Source of the DNA: Desulfobacula sp.
GTDB lineage: Bacteria > Desulfobacterota > Desulfobacteria > Desulfobacterales > Desulfobacteraceae
DNA: 64,000 nucleotides
Assembly: GCF_030145145.1 (NCBI RefSeq)
Contig: NZ_JAQYWD010000016.1
Location: forward strand, 53,163 to 117,162
Reading direction: 5' to 3'
In this document: one piece after another, positions 36,808 through 46,427 of the stretch
How the letters are laid out: each line of letters begins with the position of its first letter
How positions within the stretch are numbered: position 1 is the stretch's first letter
Notes under the pieces: generated by a model
What the model saw: only the letters and a program-made list of their open reading frames with translations
Databases searched by the model: none
Told to the model about the DNA's origin: nothing
Position numbers and translations under genes: made by a program

Positions 36808-39144
36808 CTATATTAACCCATATGTTTTCATCTTTCTGAAAAGGGTTTTCCGGGAGATGCCCAACAATTTTGAACTCTTGCCTTTTTGCCATTGGTTTTG
36901 ATTGAGAATCTCCTGAATGTGACGCTTCTCAAAATTACCCACGGCTTTTTTTAAAGGAAACGGTTTGTCAACAGCCATCACCGGTTCGGAAGTCTCCTCA
37001 AGGCTTGCATCCATTGGCTTTGATCCCTGCAGAAAATCAAGATTCTTAAGGATGACGTATCTGCGAAGCACATTTTGCAGTTCACGGATATTACCGGGCC
37101 AGTGATAATTTTTCAGTGTGATGAGATCTTTGGGCGCCAATGTGGTGACGGTATTGGTTTTACTGTATGTTTTAAAAAAATGGTCAATGATGAGGAACAG
37201 ATCATCGCCCCGTTTTCGTAATGGCGGCAGATGAATGGGCAGGACATGAATTCTGAAATAAAAATCATGCCGGATGCGGCCTTTTTTTACCAGTTCCATC
37301 AAGTCTTTATTGGAAGCGGCAAGAATTCTTAAATTCGGTTTTTTTACCTGTGTACTGCCCACAGGAGAATATCCGCCGCCTTCAATTGCCCTTAGCAGCT
37401 TGACCTGAAGTGCCGGGCTGATCTCACCGACCTCATCAAGGAACAGCGTACCACCATCCGCCATATCAAGATAGCCCGGCTTATCCATATTCGACCCTGT
37501 GAAAGCCCCTTTTTTTGAACCGAAAAATTCGTTTTCGATGAGCGTTTCAGGAATCGCACCACAATTAACGGCAACAAATTGAGCCCCGCGCCGATCCGAA
37601 GCATTGTGGATGGCCTGGGCCACCAACTCTTTCCCGGTTCCGGATTCACCGTGTATAAACACACTGTCACTGGTTCCGGCAGCCTTTAGTATCAGTTCAT
37701 AGACCGCTTGCATTGCCGGGGAGTTTCCGATGATATTATCAAATTTATACCGATCTTTGATGGTGGATCGAAGATAGAGATTTTCATGCTGAAGTTTCTG
37801 CTCCTTTTGCTTGAAAACCGTAAAATCAGTCAGAAGCCCCTCAATGACAACCAGTTTATCATCATCAAAAAGAACCCCTTCTGCCCTGTCAAAGACCCAT
37901 TTCACTTCACCATGGTAATCGATAATGCGATATTCGGTCCGGGCGGGTTTCCTTCTTTTCGTGATGGTATTGAATATCTCTGAGGGAATCCGGCCTAAAT
38001 CATCCGGATGAATCAATGTTTTGAGTTCTTTCAGCGATTTTCCCATGAAAAAAGAAGGTTCATGTCCGGTGACGAGGCGGCTTCCCTTGCTGACAAACTC
38101 CATCTCCCAGTGCTTCTTTTTAACCAGCCTGTAAGCCATGCCAGGCAGATTGTTCATCAATGTGGACAGCTTTCGCTCACTTTCGAGAACCCTTGTTTCA
38201 ACATTTTTGATGTGGGTCACATCCCGGATGGACTCTATGGCACCAACGGATTTACCATCCCGATTTAATATGGGCGTTGCGGTGACCCAGACGTATCCTC
38301 CTTTCCCAGAATTCATTGACTGGATAAACCGTTCTGAAAACAGCAGTTTCCCCTCTTTGGAAATTTTAAAATTCCTGAATATCGGATTTTTCGGTTCCAC
38401 GCCTATGAGATCGATAAGCAAAGGAACGTCGTCATTGTAAAATGGTTTTATGAAGTCATAGAATTGTTTTCCCATTGCTTTGTGTTTAGGAACATCCAAT
38501 ATTTCTTCCAGGGCATTATTCCATGCAATAATGGTTTTGTCACTATCCACGACATAGGTGGGATCAGGAAGGAAATCGATAATTTCCTGTAACTGTTGCT
38601 GTGAATTCTTCAGTTCAATGGTCCGTTGATCCACCAGCTCTTCTAAATGTTCGCGATATTTTTCAAGCTTTTCCTCAACCTTGCGCTTTTGGGTAATATC
38701 CCGTGCCATTCCCTCGACAAACAACACCCGGCCGCTTTCATCAAAAAACGGGGCCTCAATAATCACCAGTCTTCTGGCAGATCCGTCTTTATGAAATACA
38801 TCCACCTCATATGGTGGTTGTCGAATTCCCCGAACACTCAACTCTGTGTGCTTGCGCGCATTTATATTTCCCGGATGATCTGTCCACAGTTCATCTATGT
38901 GTTTTTTATATTCCTCTGGGGTATATCCTAAAATATTTTTCACTGAAGGGCTTAGCAGGATAAATCGCTTGTTTGTGTCATGGGTGAAAAACATAAACTC
39001 GTCTTTCAGATTCTCGAGCATCCGGTTGTATCTGTTTTCTGTCTGTACCAGCAATTTTTTTGCAGTATCAGATTCCGAGGAAGACGTTTTGCTCATGTTC
39101 ACTGACTCAGCCAATTTTTCAAATGATTCTTGTACCATTTGCAA
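36808..39144 (-). CDS. PAS-containing sigma-54-dependent transcription activator
   Basis: 778 residues. Three PAS/PAC units lie in the first 445 residues (around ILGYTPEEYKKHIDELW; IIDFLPDPTYVVDSDKTIIA; NLPGMAYRLVKKKHWEME), with a coiled linker at about 155-185. The AAA+ domain (about 465-690) has Walker A GESGTGKE, GGTLFLDEVGEI (Walker B), RLRK-type FYFRIHVLPIHLPPLRKRGD, and the sigma-54 contact loop reading GAFTGS, where GAFTGA is usual. A Fis-type helix-turn-helix ends the protein (SSKLLGISRKTLFRKMKTYG). It has no receiver domain, so it senses a cytoplasmic signal. The target is unknown; the neighbouring transporter operon and the thioesterase are candidates. Confidence 0.93.
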   Translation of the reverse strand: MQMVQESFEKLAESVNMSKTSSSESDTAKKLLVQTENRYNRMLENLKDEFMFFTHDTNKRFILLSPSVKNILGYTPEEYKKHIDELWTDHPGNINARKHTELSVRGIRQPPYEVDVFHKDGSARRLVIIEAPFFDESGRVLFVEGMARDITQKRKVEEKLEKYREHLEELVDQRTIELKNSQQQLQEIIDFLPDPTYVVDSDKTIIAWNNALEEILDVPKHKAMGKQFYDFIKPFYNDDVPLLIDLIGVEPKNPIFRNFKISKEGKLLFSERFIQSMNSGKGGYVWVTATPILNRDGKSVGAIESIRDVTHIKNVETRVLESERKLSTLMNNLPGMAYRLVKKKHWEMEFVSKGSRLVTGHEPSFFMGKSLKELKTLIHPDDLGRIPSEIFNTITKRRKPARTEYRIIDYHGEVKWVFDRAEGVLFDDDKLVVIEGLLTDFTVFKQKEQKLQHENLYLRSTIKDRYKFDNIIGNSPAMQAVYELILKAAGTSDSVFIHGESGTGKELVAQAIHNASDRRGAQFVAVNCGAIPETLIENEFFGSKKGAFTGSNMDKPGYLDMADGGTLFLDEVGEISPALQVKLLRAIEGGGYSPVGSTQVKKPNLRILAASNKDLMELVKKGRIRHDFYFRIHVLPIHLPPLRKRGDDLFLIIDHFFKTYSKTNTVTTLAPKDLITLKNYHWPGNIRELQNVLRRYVILKNLDFLQGSKPMDASLEETSEPVMAVDKPFPLKKAVGNFEKRHIQEILNQNQWQKGKSSKLLGISRKTLFRKMKTYGLI

Positions 39145-39227
39145 TTACCCCAACTCCAAATTAATATCCCTTGGATATCATAATAGATAGCGAATTAGAC
39201 CCTTAAAAATTAATGGTTTCCTACCAT

Positions 39228-39509
39228 TTAACACTTGCCGATTTCCATGGAGGTTTTTCCCGTCATATTGATCCCCGCTTTTACTGTTATCAGGTTGCCG
39301 ATAAATGCGGGTTTGTGAAAATCTAGACGGTCTATGGATGCGGTGACACAGATTTTTCGGGTATGTCTGACTGCCGTAACACCAGCCGCATTGTCAATTT
39401 CTTTCATGATAACCCCGCCATGAACAATTCCCGCCGGGTTGGCATCCTCGGGCAGCATGACCCTGGAGATAATCACGCTGGAATCCTGTGTGCTTTTTTC
39501 TGTTTTCAT
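39228..39509 (-). pseudogene. Acyl-CoA thioesterase (YciA-like), C-terminally truncated
   Basis: 93 residues. The hot-dog domain start is well preserved: VMLPEDANPAGIVHGGVIMK (the HGG and N-x-x-G of YciA), EIDNAAGVTAVRHTRKICVT and FHKPAFIGNLITVKA. It then ends abruptly after GKTSMEIGKC, where family members continue V-V-AEN and 35-60 more residues. The last strand and the C-terminal helix are lost, so the enzyme is probably inactive. Confidence 0.7.
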
Positions 39510-39639
39510 TGAATCCTTCTTTGCCGTCTTTACCCAAACGGCTGTTAAATACTTTCCCGGCCTTGCCAGTTAAAGACGGCATCCCTTCCGGGAGGATGCA
39601 TCAGAAACAACAGGCAATTGAAACCGTGCAAATGGGGGG

Positions 39640-40221
39640 CTAGTGTGCTTCGGCGTTAAACCGATCCCTGTGAACCATAGGGGGTCTTCGTTTGGGTGCC
39701 TTGGCATTCATGGCAGGTGTCCCGACCATGATGGCCCCGGCAATATCCAGTTCTTCCGGTATGTCAAGAATCGATTTCAAGGCGGATGGATTGAAAAAAG
39801 TAAACCAGAGGGAATCGAGCCCCAGATCTTTTGCCTGGAGCATCATGTTCTGAATGCATGCAGATGCGGATTGCAGCGCACCGTGGGGTTGCTCAAAATA
39901 GCTGCCCAGCCCGCCTTTGTCGGCATCATAAATTACCACCAGGATCAATGGACAGTCGCCGATAAAATTCATGGGGTATTTTTCCACCCAGGCGGGGCCA
40001 TTTTTATTGATAACGGTCTGCTTGGCTTCGATACTGATTTTCTGAATCTGGGCCTTGACACCCGGGTCGGTAACGGCAATGAATTGAAACGGCTGCTCAT
40101 TCAGGGGGCTGGGGGCCCATTGGCCGGCTTTGGCAATGGACTGTAATTGTTCTTCTGTAACCGGTGTATTCTGAAATGCCCTGCAGCTTCTCCTTTTTTT
40201 GATCAATTCGCTGAACTCCAT
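39640..40221 (-). CDS. Nitroreductase family protein
   Basis: 193 residues, AAGGAAGGA ahead of the ATG. The start MEFSELIKKRRSCRAFQNTP is the FMN-binding RRS-R signature; AGQWAPSPLNEQPFQFIAVT and SACIQNMMLQAKDLGLDSLW are the other family blocks, and PEELDIAGAIMVGTPA is the C-terminal FMN loop. It is a small FMN-dependent NAD(P)H reductase acting on nitro compounds, quinones or similar. The physiological substrate is unknown. Confidence 0.92.
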   Translation of the reverse strand: MEFSELIKKRRSCRAFQNTPVTEEQLQSIAKAGQWAPSPLNEQPFQFIAVTDPGVKAQIQKISIEAKQTVINKNGPAWVEKYPMNFIGDCPLILVVIYDADKGGLGSYFEQPHGALQSASACIQNMMLQAKDLGLDSLWFTFFNPSALKSILDIPEELDIAGAIMVGTPAMNAKAPKRRPPMVHRDRFNAEAH

Positions 40222-40352
40222 GATGGTTATCCTTCCTTAAAAAATGAGTTAAATGGGTTCCGTCAAAGTGTCAAGGACACTATATACAGTATCCAATCAA
40301 AACCATTTCAAGTCAACCAAAGAATATTTCGCCAGCAATTCTCATTATGGAC

Positions 40353-40435
40353 GGGATCAGGCTTTTTTTATTGTGCTTTTTATCATTATTTCATGCTAAG
40401 ATGGGAAAAAAGTGCCAGAAAGAAAGCCTGACCCC
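40353..40435. repeat. Small interspersed repeat, copy 1
   Basis: 83 bases bounded by GGGATCAGGC and GCCTGACCCC. The interior (TCAGGCTTTTTTTATTG and GCTTTTTATCATTATTTC) matches copy 2 at 51316-51425 in the opposite orientation, where 26 extra bases are present. It looks like a non-coding MITE or REP-type element. Confidence 0.7.
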
Positions 40436-40497
40436 AAGCATAAAGCATAAATGGCCAACCCCGAAAGTTGAGTTATTCATTATAAAAGGAGTTTCTT

Positions 40498-40818
40498 GTG
40501 CTGATTCAACCCGGCTGCATACCCTGTATTCTCAACATGTCGTTGACGGCCATTAATCATCTTTCACTGGAAGATACCATTGCCAGGGATCTATATTCCG
40601 ATATTTTAACCATTCCCGGTTTGCGCGGGCTTGAATGGGTTGACCGGTCGGATTTGATCATTTCCAAGGGGGTGGGGAATTTTGATAGCCTGGGAGAAGA
40701 GATAAACAAGTTGAAAACCAATATTACATTTATGCAGCTTTCAAAATGCCATCCAATCAATGGTTTTTTTAAAACAAAACTGCATCAGCCGATTTTGGCC
40801 AATTTTTTTACGTCATAA
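40498..40818 (+). pseudogene. DUF89/ARMT1-like protein with internal deletion
   Basis: 106 codons from a GTG with GGAG six bases ahead. Residues 1-30 (IQPGCIPCILNMSLTAINHL) are the CxPC opening of DUF89 metal-dependent phosphatases. From about 47 the sequence is already the C-terminal part (SDLIISKGVGNFDSLGEEIN and MQLSKCHPI). About 170 residues with the metal-binding Asp/Asn residues are missing, and the frame is kept across the joint. It is probably a deletion relic that still looks like an ORF. Confidence 0.65.
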
Positions 40819-40887
40819 AAATAATAATAATATTTTTTTTATGACATTAATATTATTCACTTGTATATTTTAAGATCGTAAGATTAC

Positions 40888-40916
40888 TTGACATTAAATT
40901 TTGTTTATATTAATTT
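40888..40916 (+). promoter_or_regulatory. Candidate promoter of amino acid ABC operon
   Basis: TTGACA (40888-40893), 17 bases, TAATTT (40911-40916), 60 bases before the binding-protein start. The region upstream is very AT-rich, with imperfect inverted repeats around 40814-40860 that may be operators for the Lrp-type regulator at the end of the operon. Confidence 0.45.
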
Positions 40917-40978
40917 TTGCAGAATTATTAATGAGGCAATGGGGGGTTGATTATTTTAACTTAAGAAATGGAGAGCGT

Positions 40979-41800
40979 ATGTTTAAATTTAAAAAGCAGA
41001 TGTTAAGTGTGGGATTTATTTGCGCAGCATTTTTATTGAGCAGTCTGTCGTATGCTGCAGATCTTCCGGTTTACAAACTAGGGATTGATGCTGCATTTCC
41101 GCCGTGGACATGGGCGGAAAAGGGTGAAATCAAAGGGTTTGACTGGGAATTGTTTCAATATATCGGTCAAGTTGAAGGGTTTAAGGTCGAGGCGGCTGAT
41201 ATTCCATGGTCTGCCATTATCGCAGCCCTTTCCAAAGGGAAAATTGACATCCTTGCCGGTGGCCTTTCCTATACCTGCAAGCGTGCTGAAGTGATTGACT
41301 ATGCACTACCGCATTGGAAAACAGACTATTGGACACTGGTTAAATCCACCTCAAAATTAAATTGTATTACGGCAATGAGCAATGGGGCCAATGTGGGAGC
41401 CCAGGCGGGTACAACCGGTTACAGGTGGCTCAAAGAAGAACTCAAGGACAAGGGCGTTAATATTAATATCAAAGGATATGAATCCGTTGAACTGGGTATC
41501 AAAGAACTTGAGATTGGCAGGCTGGACGCCCTTCATGTTGACTCACCAACCGCCCGGGGATTTATTGAAGCCAAAAGGGATGTCAGATATGTCTGTAAGG
41601 GGCTGCATTTTGATTACAGCGCCTATGCTGTCACCCCGGGGGATCCCCATAAATTGATTGAAAAAATAAATGCAGGTATCAAAAAAGCTTACGAGTCCGG
41701 CAAAATTGAAGAGCTGGTTCGAAAATATCTGCCCTGGGCATCAGTGGAAGCCGTTCCTTACCCGGTTGATTATAAGGCTTTTTGCACCGAGTCCAATTAA
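40979..41800 (+). CDS. Polar amino acid ABC transporter substrate-binding protein
   Basis: 273 residues from MFKFKKQMLS at 40979 (GGAGAG ahead; the frame is open upstream). Signal peptide 1-27 (SVGFICAAFLLSSLSYAA). SBP_bac_3 pattern: YKLGIDAAFPPWTWAEKGEI KG-FDWEL, DILAGGLSYTCKRAEVIDYA, GAQAGTTGYRWLKEEL and LGIKELEIGRLDAL. Family members bind basic or polar amino acids. With the racemase and ornithine-aminotransferase-like genes downstream, ornithine or arginine is the likely ligand (inference). Confidence 0.92.
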   Translation: MFKFKKQMLSVGFICAAFLLSSLSYAADLPVYKLGIDAAFPPWTWAEKGEIKGFDWELFQYIGQVEGFKVEAADIPWSAIIAALSKGKIDILAGGLSYTCKRAEVIDYALPHWKTDYWTLVKSTSKLNCITAMSNGANVGAQAGTTGYRWLKEELKDKGVNINIKGYESVELGIKELEIGRLDALHVDSPTARGFIEAKRDVRYVCKGLHFDYSAYAVTPGDPHKLIEKINAGIKKAYESGKIEELVRKYLPWASVEAVPYPVDYKAFCTESN

Positions 41801-41916
41801 TTGTTTCACCCTTGCGGGTGTTATTTTATCAGCGCGATTGAACGTCTGGTTCGGAATACCCGGACCAGGCGTTACCTTGATCGGTTCACCCCTTGTTGGA
41901 GACAGGAACACGATTT

Positions 41917-42579
41917 ATGGAAATCCTTCGAATACTTATTTCCGAGCTCCCCCAGTTTGCAAAGGGAACCCTGGTGGCTTTAGAGGTCCTTGCCGGGCTT
42001 TTGATTGTGGGGCTCGTGCTTGGATTGGCCATTGCACTGGCTGAGATTTTCGGCAACACCCTTATAAAATTTTTAGCAACAACCCTGCGAAAATTTTTAT
42101 GGGCCATTCCCCAGCTGGTTCTTTTGTTCCTGGTGTTTTATCTTCCCTTTGATCTGAATCGCATGTTAGCAGCCATTATTGCCTTGGGCCTGTGTTCTTC
42201 CGCATTCCAATCCCAGATATTCCGGGGGGCTATCTTGTCCATACAGTCCGGCCAGCTTGAGGCGGCAAAAGCCATGGGCTTAAGCAAACCCAAAATCATT
42301 TTTTACATTGTCATTCCCCAGATGATCCGCCTCTCCATCGGACCCTGGACCAATGAATTTTCTTCCGAACTCAAAGATACCTCCCTTGCCTATGTGGTGG
42401 GGGTGGTGGAAATCATGCGTAACGCAAAGTATATTATCGCGTATACCTATGGCAATACGGCTGCTGTTTATCTGTTTGTGGGAATTCTTTACTTTACATT
42501 GACCAGAATAGGCACATCGTTTTTTTATAGATTAGAAGAACGACTGTGGGTTCCTGGCTTTGAAAAAAGGAGCGGATAG
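41917..42579 (+). CDS. Amino acid ABC transporter permease
   Basis: 220 residues from MEILRILISE at 41917. It is a His/Glu/Gln/Arg-type permease with about five helices and the EAA loop SGQLEAAKAMGLSKPKIIFY VIPQMIRL at about 115-145. A short hairpin, CACCC/GGGTG (41808-41821), lies between the binding-protein and permease genes and could lower expression of the membrane parts. It pairs with the permease at 43357. Confidence 0.9.
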   Translation: MEILRILISELPQFAKGTLVALEVLAGLLIVGLVLGLAIALAEIFGNTLIKFLATTLRKFLWAIPQLVLLFLVFYLPFDLNRMLAAIIALGLCSSAFQSQIFRGAILSIQSGQLEAAKAMGLSKPKIIFYIVIPQMIRLSIGPWTNEFSSELKDTSLAYVVGVVEIMRNAKYIIAYTYGNTAAVYLFVGILYFTLTRIGTSFFYRLEERLWVPGFEKRSG

Positions 42580-42583
42580 TGTC

Positions 42584-43324
42584 ATGTCCACTATATTAGA
42601 AGTTAAACATCTGACGAAAAAATTTGATGACAATGAAGTCCTTAAGGATGTTTCTTTTGAGTTAAAAAAAGGAGAAACCCTGGCTGTCATCGGATCATCA
42701 GGTTCCGGGAAAAGCACATTGCTTCGATGTCTGAATCATTTGTCGCCCCCCGATTCCGGCCAGATTCTGCTGGAAGGGGTCAACATAAACACTCCGGAAA
42801 TTGATATTAACAGCATCCGCGCGGATATGGGATTTGTATTTCAGGATTTCAACCTGTTTACCCATTTGAATATTTTGGAAAATGTCATGTTCGGACCGTT
42901 AAGGGTCCGGGGGCTGTCTAAAAAACAAGCCCGGCAGATTGCCGCAGCAGAAATCAAACGCGTGGGCATGATTGATAAAATTGATTCTTATCCGGCACAG
43001 CTTTCCGGTGGCCAGCAGCAGCGGATTTCCATTGCCAGGGCACTGGCCTTAAAACCCAAGCTGATTTTGTTTGATGAACCCACTTCAGCCCTTGATCCGG
43101 AATTGACAGGTGAGGTGTTAAGTGTCATGACCGCCCTGGCAAATGAAGGCATGACCGCCATTGTTGTTACCCATGAAATGGGATTTGCCCGATCCGTTGC
43201 CGACAAGGTCATTTTTATTGATCAGGGCCTGATTGTCGAACAGGGGGAGCCAAAAATAATGTTTGCCACACCCCGGCATGAAAGAACCAGACTTTTTTTG
43301 AGTAATTTTGTTAGGCTGGAATAG
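42584..43324 (+). CDS. Amino acid ABC transporter ATP-binding protein
   Basis: 246 residues from MSTILEVKHL at 42584. Walker A GSSGSGKST (about 36-44), Q-loop FVFQDFNLF, signature LSGGQQQRISIARAL, Walker B LILFDEPTSALDPEL and H-loop VVTHEMGFA. It is a GlnQ/HisP-type ATPase of the polar amino acid importer and sits between its two permease genes. Confidence 0.95.
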   Translation: MSTILEVKHLTKKFDDNEVLKDVSFELKKGETLAVIGSSGSGKSTLLRCLNHLSPPDSGQILLEGVNINTPEIDINSIRADMGFVFQDFNLFTHLNILENVMFGPLRVRGLSKKQARQIAAAEIKRVGMIDKIDSYPAQLSGGQQQRISIARALALKPKLILFDEPTSALDPELTGEVLSVMTALANEGMTAIVVTHEMGFARSVADKVIFIDQGLIVEQGEPKIMFATPRHERTRLFLSNFVRLE

Positions 43325-43356
43325 CCGATATCCAGTGAACCGGAGGTTTGAAACAC

Positions 43357-44028
43357 ATGGTCAGCTTTTTTGATTACGCCATTGAGATATTACCCGAAAT
43401 GCTGTCAGGTGCCTGGGTTACCCTGCAACTGTCTGTTGTCTGTATCACCGTTGGTATTTTTTTTGGTATGATACTGGGGGTTGCCCGGGTTTATTCCAGC
43501 AAATTTATTTATTGGATCGTCACCGCTTATGTTGAGTTTTTACGGGGGACTCCCTGCCTGCTTCAATTGTTTTTTATCTATTATGGTCTGGGGGATATGG
43601 GACTGTTACTCAAGCCTATCCTTGCCGCCGGTATTGCTTTGGGGATTAATACATCTGTTTATCAGGCAGAGTATTTTCGTGGGGCGATCCAGTCGATTAA
43701 GCCCGGGCAGATGGTGGCGGCTAGATCCATGGGACTGAGTAAATGGAAATCCATACGGTATGTTATTTTACCCCAGGCCTTGCGGCTTGTGATTCCGTCC
43801 TCTTCCAATGAGATTATTTATATGTTCAAATATACATCGGTTGCTTTTGCCGTGGGGGTTCCGGAACTGCTCGCCCAGGCAGACCTGACCGGTGCCATGA
43901 ATTTTCGATATTTTGAATCTTATGTCGTGGCGGCCATTATTTATACGATTATGGTGTTTGCTGTGGCCAAAATAATGAGCACCATTGAAAAAAAGGTAAC
44001 CATCCCGGGCTTACAGCTGGCGCAATAG
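43357..44028 (+). CDS. Amino acid ABC transporter permease
   Basis: 223 residues from MVSFFDYAIEI at 43357, after GGAGG. It has the HisM/GlnP topology and the EAA motif PGQMVAARSMGLSKWKSIRY VILPQALRLVIPSSSNE. It is the second, non-identical permease of the importer, 32 bases after the ATPase gene. Confidence 0.93.
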   Translation: MVSFFDYAIEILPEMLSGAWVTLQLSVVCITVGIFFGMILGVARVYSSKFIYWIVTAYVEFLRGTPCLLQLFFIYYGLGDMGLLLKPILAAGIALGINTSVYQAEYFRGAIQSIKPGQMVAARSMGLSKWKSIRYVILPQALRLVIPSSSNEIIYMFKYTSVAFAVGVPELLAQADLTGAMNFRYFESYVVAAIIYTIMVFAVAKIMSTIEKKVTIPGLQLAQ

Positions 44029-44069
44029 CCCCCTTAGACAGATTTATCCAGGCAGGCATTAGAAAACTA

Positions 44070-45170
44070 ATGACAGGTTTTTCCGATATTTTTTTGCGTT
44101 GTCCAAGAATAGAAATTGACCTTGGCAAGGTATACAGAAACACGAAACTATTACGGCAGATGTTCCAGGCACAAGGCATATCCATGATGGGGGTTACCAA
44201 GGGGGTTCTTGGCAGTCCCCCGGTGGCAGCGGCAATGACCGCTGCCGGGGTCGGGTTTCTGGCCGACTCAAGAATAGAAAATCTTAAAAAAATTAAAGAA
44301 GCCGGCATTAACAATACCCGGGTCCTTATCCGGACACCGTCCATGAGCAAAGTCAAACAGGTGGTGACCTATGCCGATATCAGCTTTAATTCGGAACTGC
44401 CGGTCATCCGGCTGCTGTCTGATGAAGCCCGGGCGCAGAACAAGATCCACCGCATCGTATTGATGGTGGATCTGGGCGATTTGCGGGAAGGTATTTTGCC
44501 GGATCAGATGGCGCAAGCCATTGATTCCCTCAGATCCTTTGAGGGAATCAAACTCATCGGTATCGGCACCAACCTGGGATGTGTCGGGGCGGTCTTGCCG
44601 GATCAGGAGAAGATGGATGAACTGTCAAGGATTGCAACAACCTTGGAAAGCAGATTCAACCTTTGTTTTGACCTGATTTCCGGGGGCAATTCTGCTAATT
44701 ATCCCTGGGTTAACAAAACCGATCGGGTGGGCAGGGTTAATAATTTGAGAATCGGTGAAATGATATTTACCGGGAACAATACCATTGATTATGCGAGGAT
44801 TGACCAACTTGAAACAAACACGAGCTGCCTTGTGGCAGAAGTGATAGAGGTCAAGGAAAAGGATTCTCTGCCCTGTGGCACCATTTGTACGGATGCGTTT
44901 GGGGAGGTGCCTGTTTTTTCCGATCGGGGCAGGATCAGAAGGGGGATTCTGGAAATTGGGCGTCAGGATGTGCTGACCCAGGGGTTAACCCCTGTGGGGG
45001 ATATGGAGATTATCGGGTCCAGCAGTGATCATGTCATCGTTGATTTAAAGGCGACAATGGTTAAGGTAGGAGAGACGGTTCGGTTTCATCTGACCTATGG
45101 TGCCCTGCTGTCCGCAATGACATCTCCCTACATAGAACCTGTTTATCTCAATGAGGGCAGCTACCCATGA
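44070..45170 (+). CDS. Alanine/ornithine racemase-like PLP enzyme
   Basis: 366 residues. The PLP lysine lies in MMGVTKGVLGSPP (about K42). The barrel has the Orr-like features DSRIENLKKIKEAG, VLIRTP, MVDLGDLREGI, GIGTNLGC, DLISGGNSAN and the GEMIFTGNN phosphate region. The C-terminal domain includes GRIRRGILEIGRQDV. It resembles the alanine-racemase family branch that holds ornithine racemase of amino-acid-fermenting bacteria. It would interconvert L- and D-ornithine or a similar amino acid. It lies 41 bases after the permease and upstream of the aminotransferase. Confidence 0.85.
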   Translation: MTGFSDIFLRCPRIEIDLGKVYRNTKLLRQMFQAQGISMMGVTKGVLGSPPVAAAMTAAGVGFLADSRIENLKKIKEAGINNTRVLIRTPSMSKVKQVVTYADISFNSELPVIRLLSDEARAQNKIHRIVLMVDLGDLREGILPDQMAQAIDSLRSFEGIKLIGIGTNLGCVGAVLPDQEKMDELSRIATTLESRFNLCFDLISGGNSANYPWVNKTDRVGRVNNLRIGEMIFTGNNTIDYARIDQLETNTSCLVAEVIEVKEKDSLPCGTICTDAFGEVPVFSDRGRIRRGILEIGRQDVLTQGLTPVGDMEIIGSSSDHVIVDLKATMVKVGETVRFHLTYGALLSAMTSPYIEPVYLNEGSYP

Positions 45171-45215
45171 ATAGATGATTATTAATTTAATAAATATTAC
45201 AGATAGGGTGAAAAA

Positions 45216-46403
45216 ATGGATTATCTTGAAATTGAACGTAAACTGGGAGCAAACAATTACAAACCGCTGGATGTGGTCTTAAACAGAGGCCAAGGGATAT
45301 GGGTATGGGATGTGGATGGCAATCGCTACATGGATTGCCTGTCAGCGTATTCTGCCGTGAACCAGGGGCACTGCCATCCTGAAATCGTCAAGGCGTTGAC
45401 CGAACAGGCGGGTAAACTGTCTTTGACATCCCGGGCGTTTAGAAATGATCAATTAAGTCAGTTTTACACGTCATTATGTGAATTGACCCATTCCCATAAA
45501 GTGCTCCCCATGAACAGTGGTGCCGAAGCCGTGGAAACCGCCATAAAAATCGTTCGAAAATGGGGATATCAAACCAAAGGCATTGGTGAAAATAAAGCCG
45601 AGATCATTGTCTGTGATAATAATTTTCACGGCAGGACCATCACCATTATCAGCTTTAGTTCAGACCCCGGTGCAAGGGAGGGCTTTGGGCCCTTTACACC
45701 GGGCTTTAAACGTATCCCGTTTGGTGATGCAGCAGCACTGAAAGCCGCCATAACCGAAAATACCATTGCCTTTATGGTTGAACCCATCCAGGGAGAAGCC
45801 GGTGTTATCATTCCGCCGGATACCTATTTAAAAGATGTCAGACAGATCTGTGATGATCATGATATCGTTTTGATTCTCGATGAAATCCAGACAGGACTGG
45901 GTCGCACAGGAAAGCTCCTGGCAGAAGAACATGCCGGCATTGAGGCCGACATGACCCTCATTGGCAAAGCCTTATCCGGCGGATTGTATCCAGTGTCTGC
46001 CGTATTGTCCAATACCGAAATCATGGATGTGCTTCATCCGGGGGAGCATGGCAGTACCTTTGGGGGGAATCCTTTGGCCTGTGCCGTGGCCCTGGCGGCC
46101 CTTGATGTGCTGATCAAGGAAAAAATGATTGAAAATTCTGCCGCCATGGGGGCGTATTTTTTAAGCGGCTTAAAAACATTGAAAAATCCTTTGATAAAAG
46201 AGGCTCGGGGCCGGGGACTGATGATCGGCCTGGAGTTTATGCCTGAAAAGATTAATGCACGGCAGTATTGTGAACAGTTAAAAGATAATGGTATTCTCTG
46301 CAAAGAGACGCATGAAAACATCATTCGGTTTGCGCCCCCCCTGGTGGTGACCAAAAAAGATATCGATTATGCACTTGATATTATTCATAAGGTGATTGGG
46401 TAG
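45216..46403 (+). CDS. rocD: Ornithine aminotransferase-like enzyme
   Basis: 395 residues, the usual length of RocD. Class III aminotransferase marks: [85 protein letters not shown], the PLP lysine in [16 protein letters not shown] and [19 protein letters not shown]. It converts ornithine to glutamate-5-semialdehyde in known RocD. The context of a transporter and racemase supports ornithine catabolism. Other omega-amino acids are possible. Confidence 0.9.
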   Translation: MDYLEIERKLGANNYKPLDVVLNRGQGIWVWDVDGNRYMDCLSAYSAVNQGHCHPEIVKALTEQAGKLSLTSRAFRNDQLSQFYTSLCELTHSHKVLPMNSGAEAVETAIKIVRKWGYQTKGIGENKAEIIVCDNNFHGRTITIISFSSDPGAREGFGPFTPGFKRIPFGDAAALKAAITENTIAFMVEPIQGEAGVIIPPDTYLKDVRQICDDHDIVLILDEIQTGLGRTGKLLAEEHAGIEADMTLIGKALSGGLYPVSAVLSNTEIMDVLHPGEHGSTFGGNPLACAVALAALDVLIKEKMIENSAAMGAYFLSGLKTLKNPLIKEARGRGLMIGLEFMPEKINARQYCEQLKDNGILCKETHENIIRFAPPLVVTKKDIDYALDIIHKVIG

Positions 46404-46427
46404 GGGTTGAAGAGAGTCGGAGAAAAT

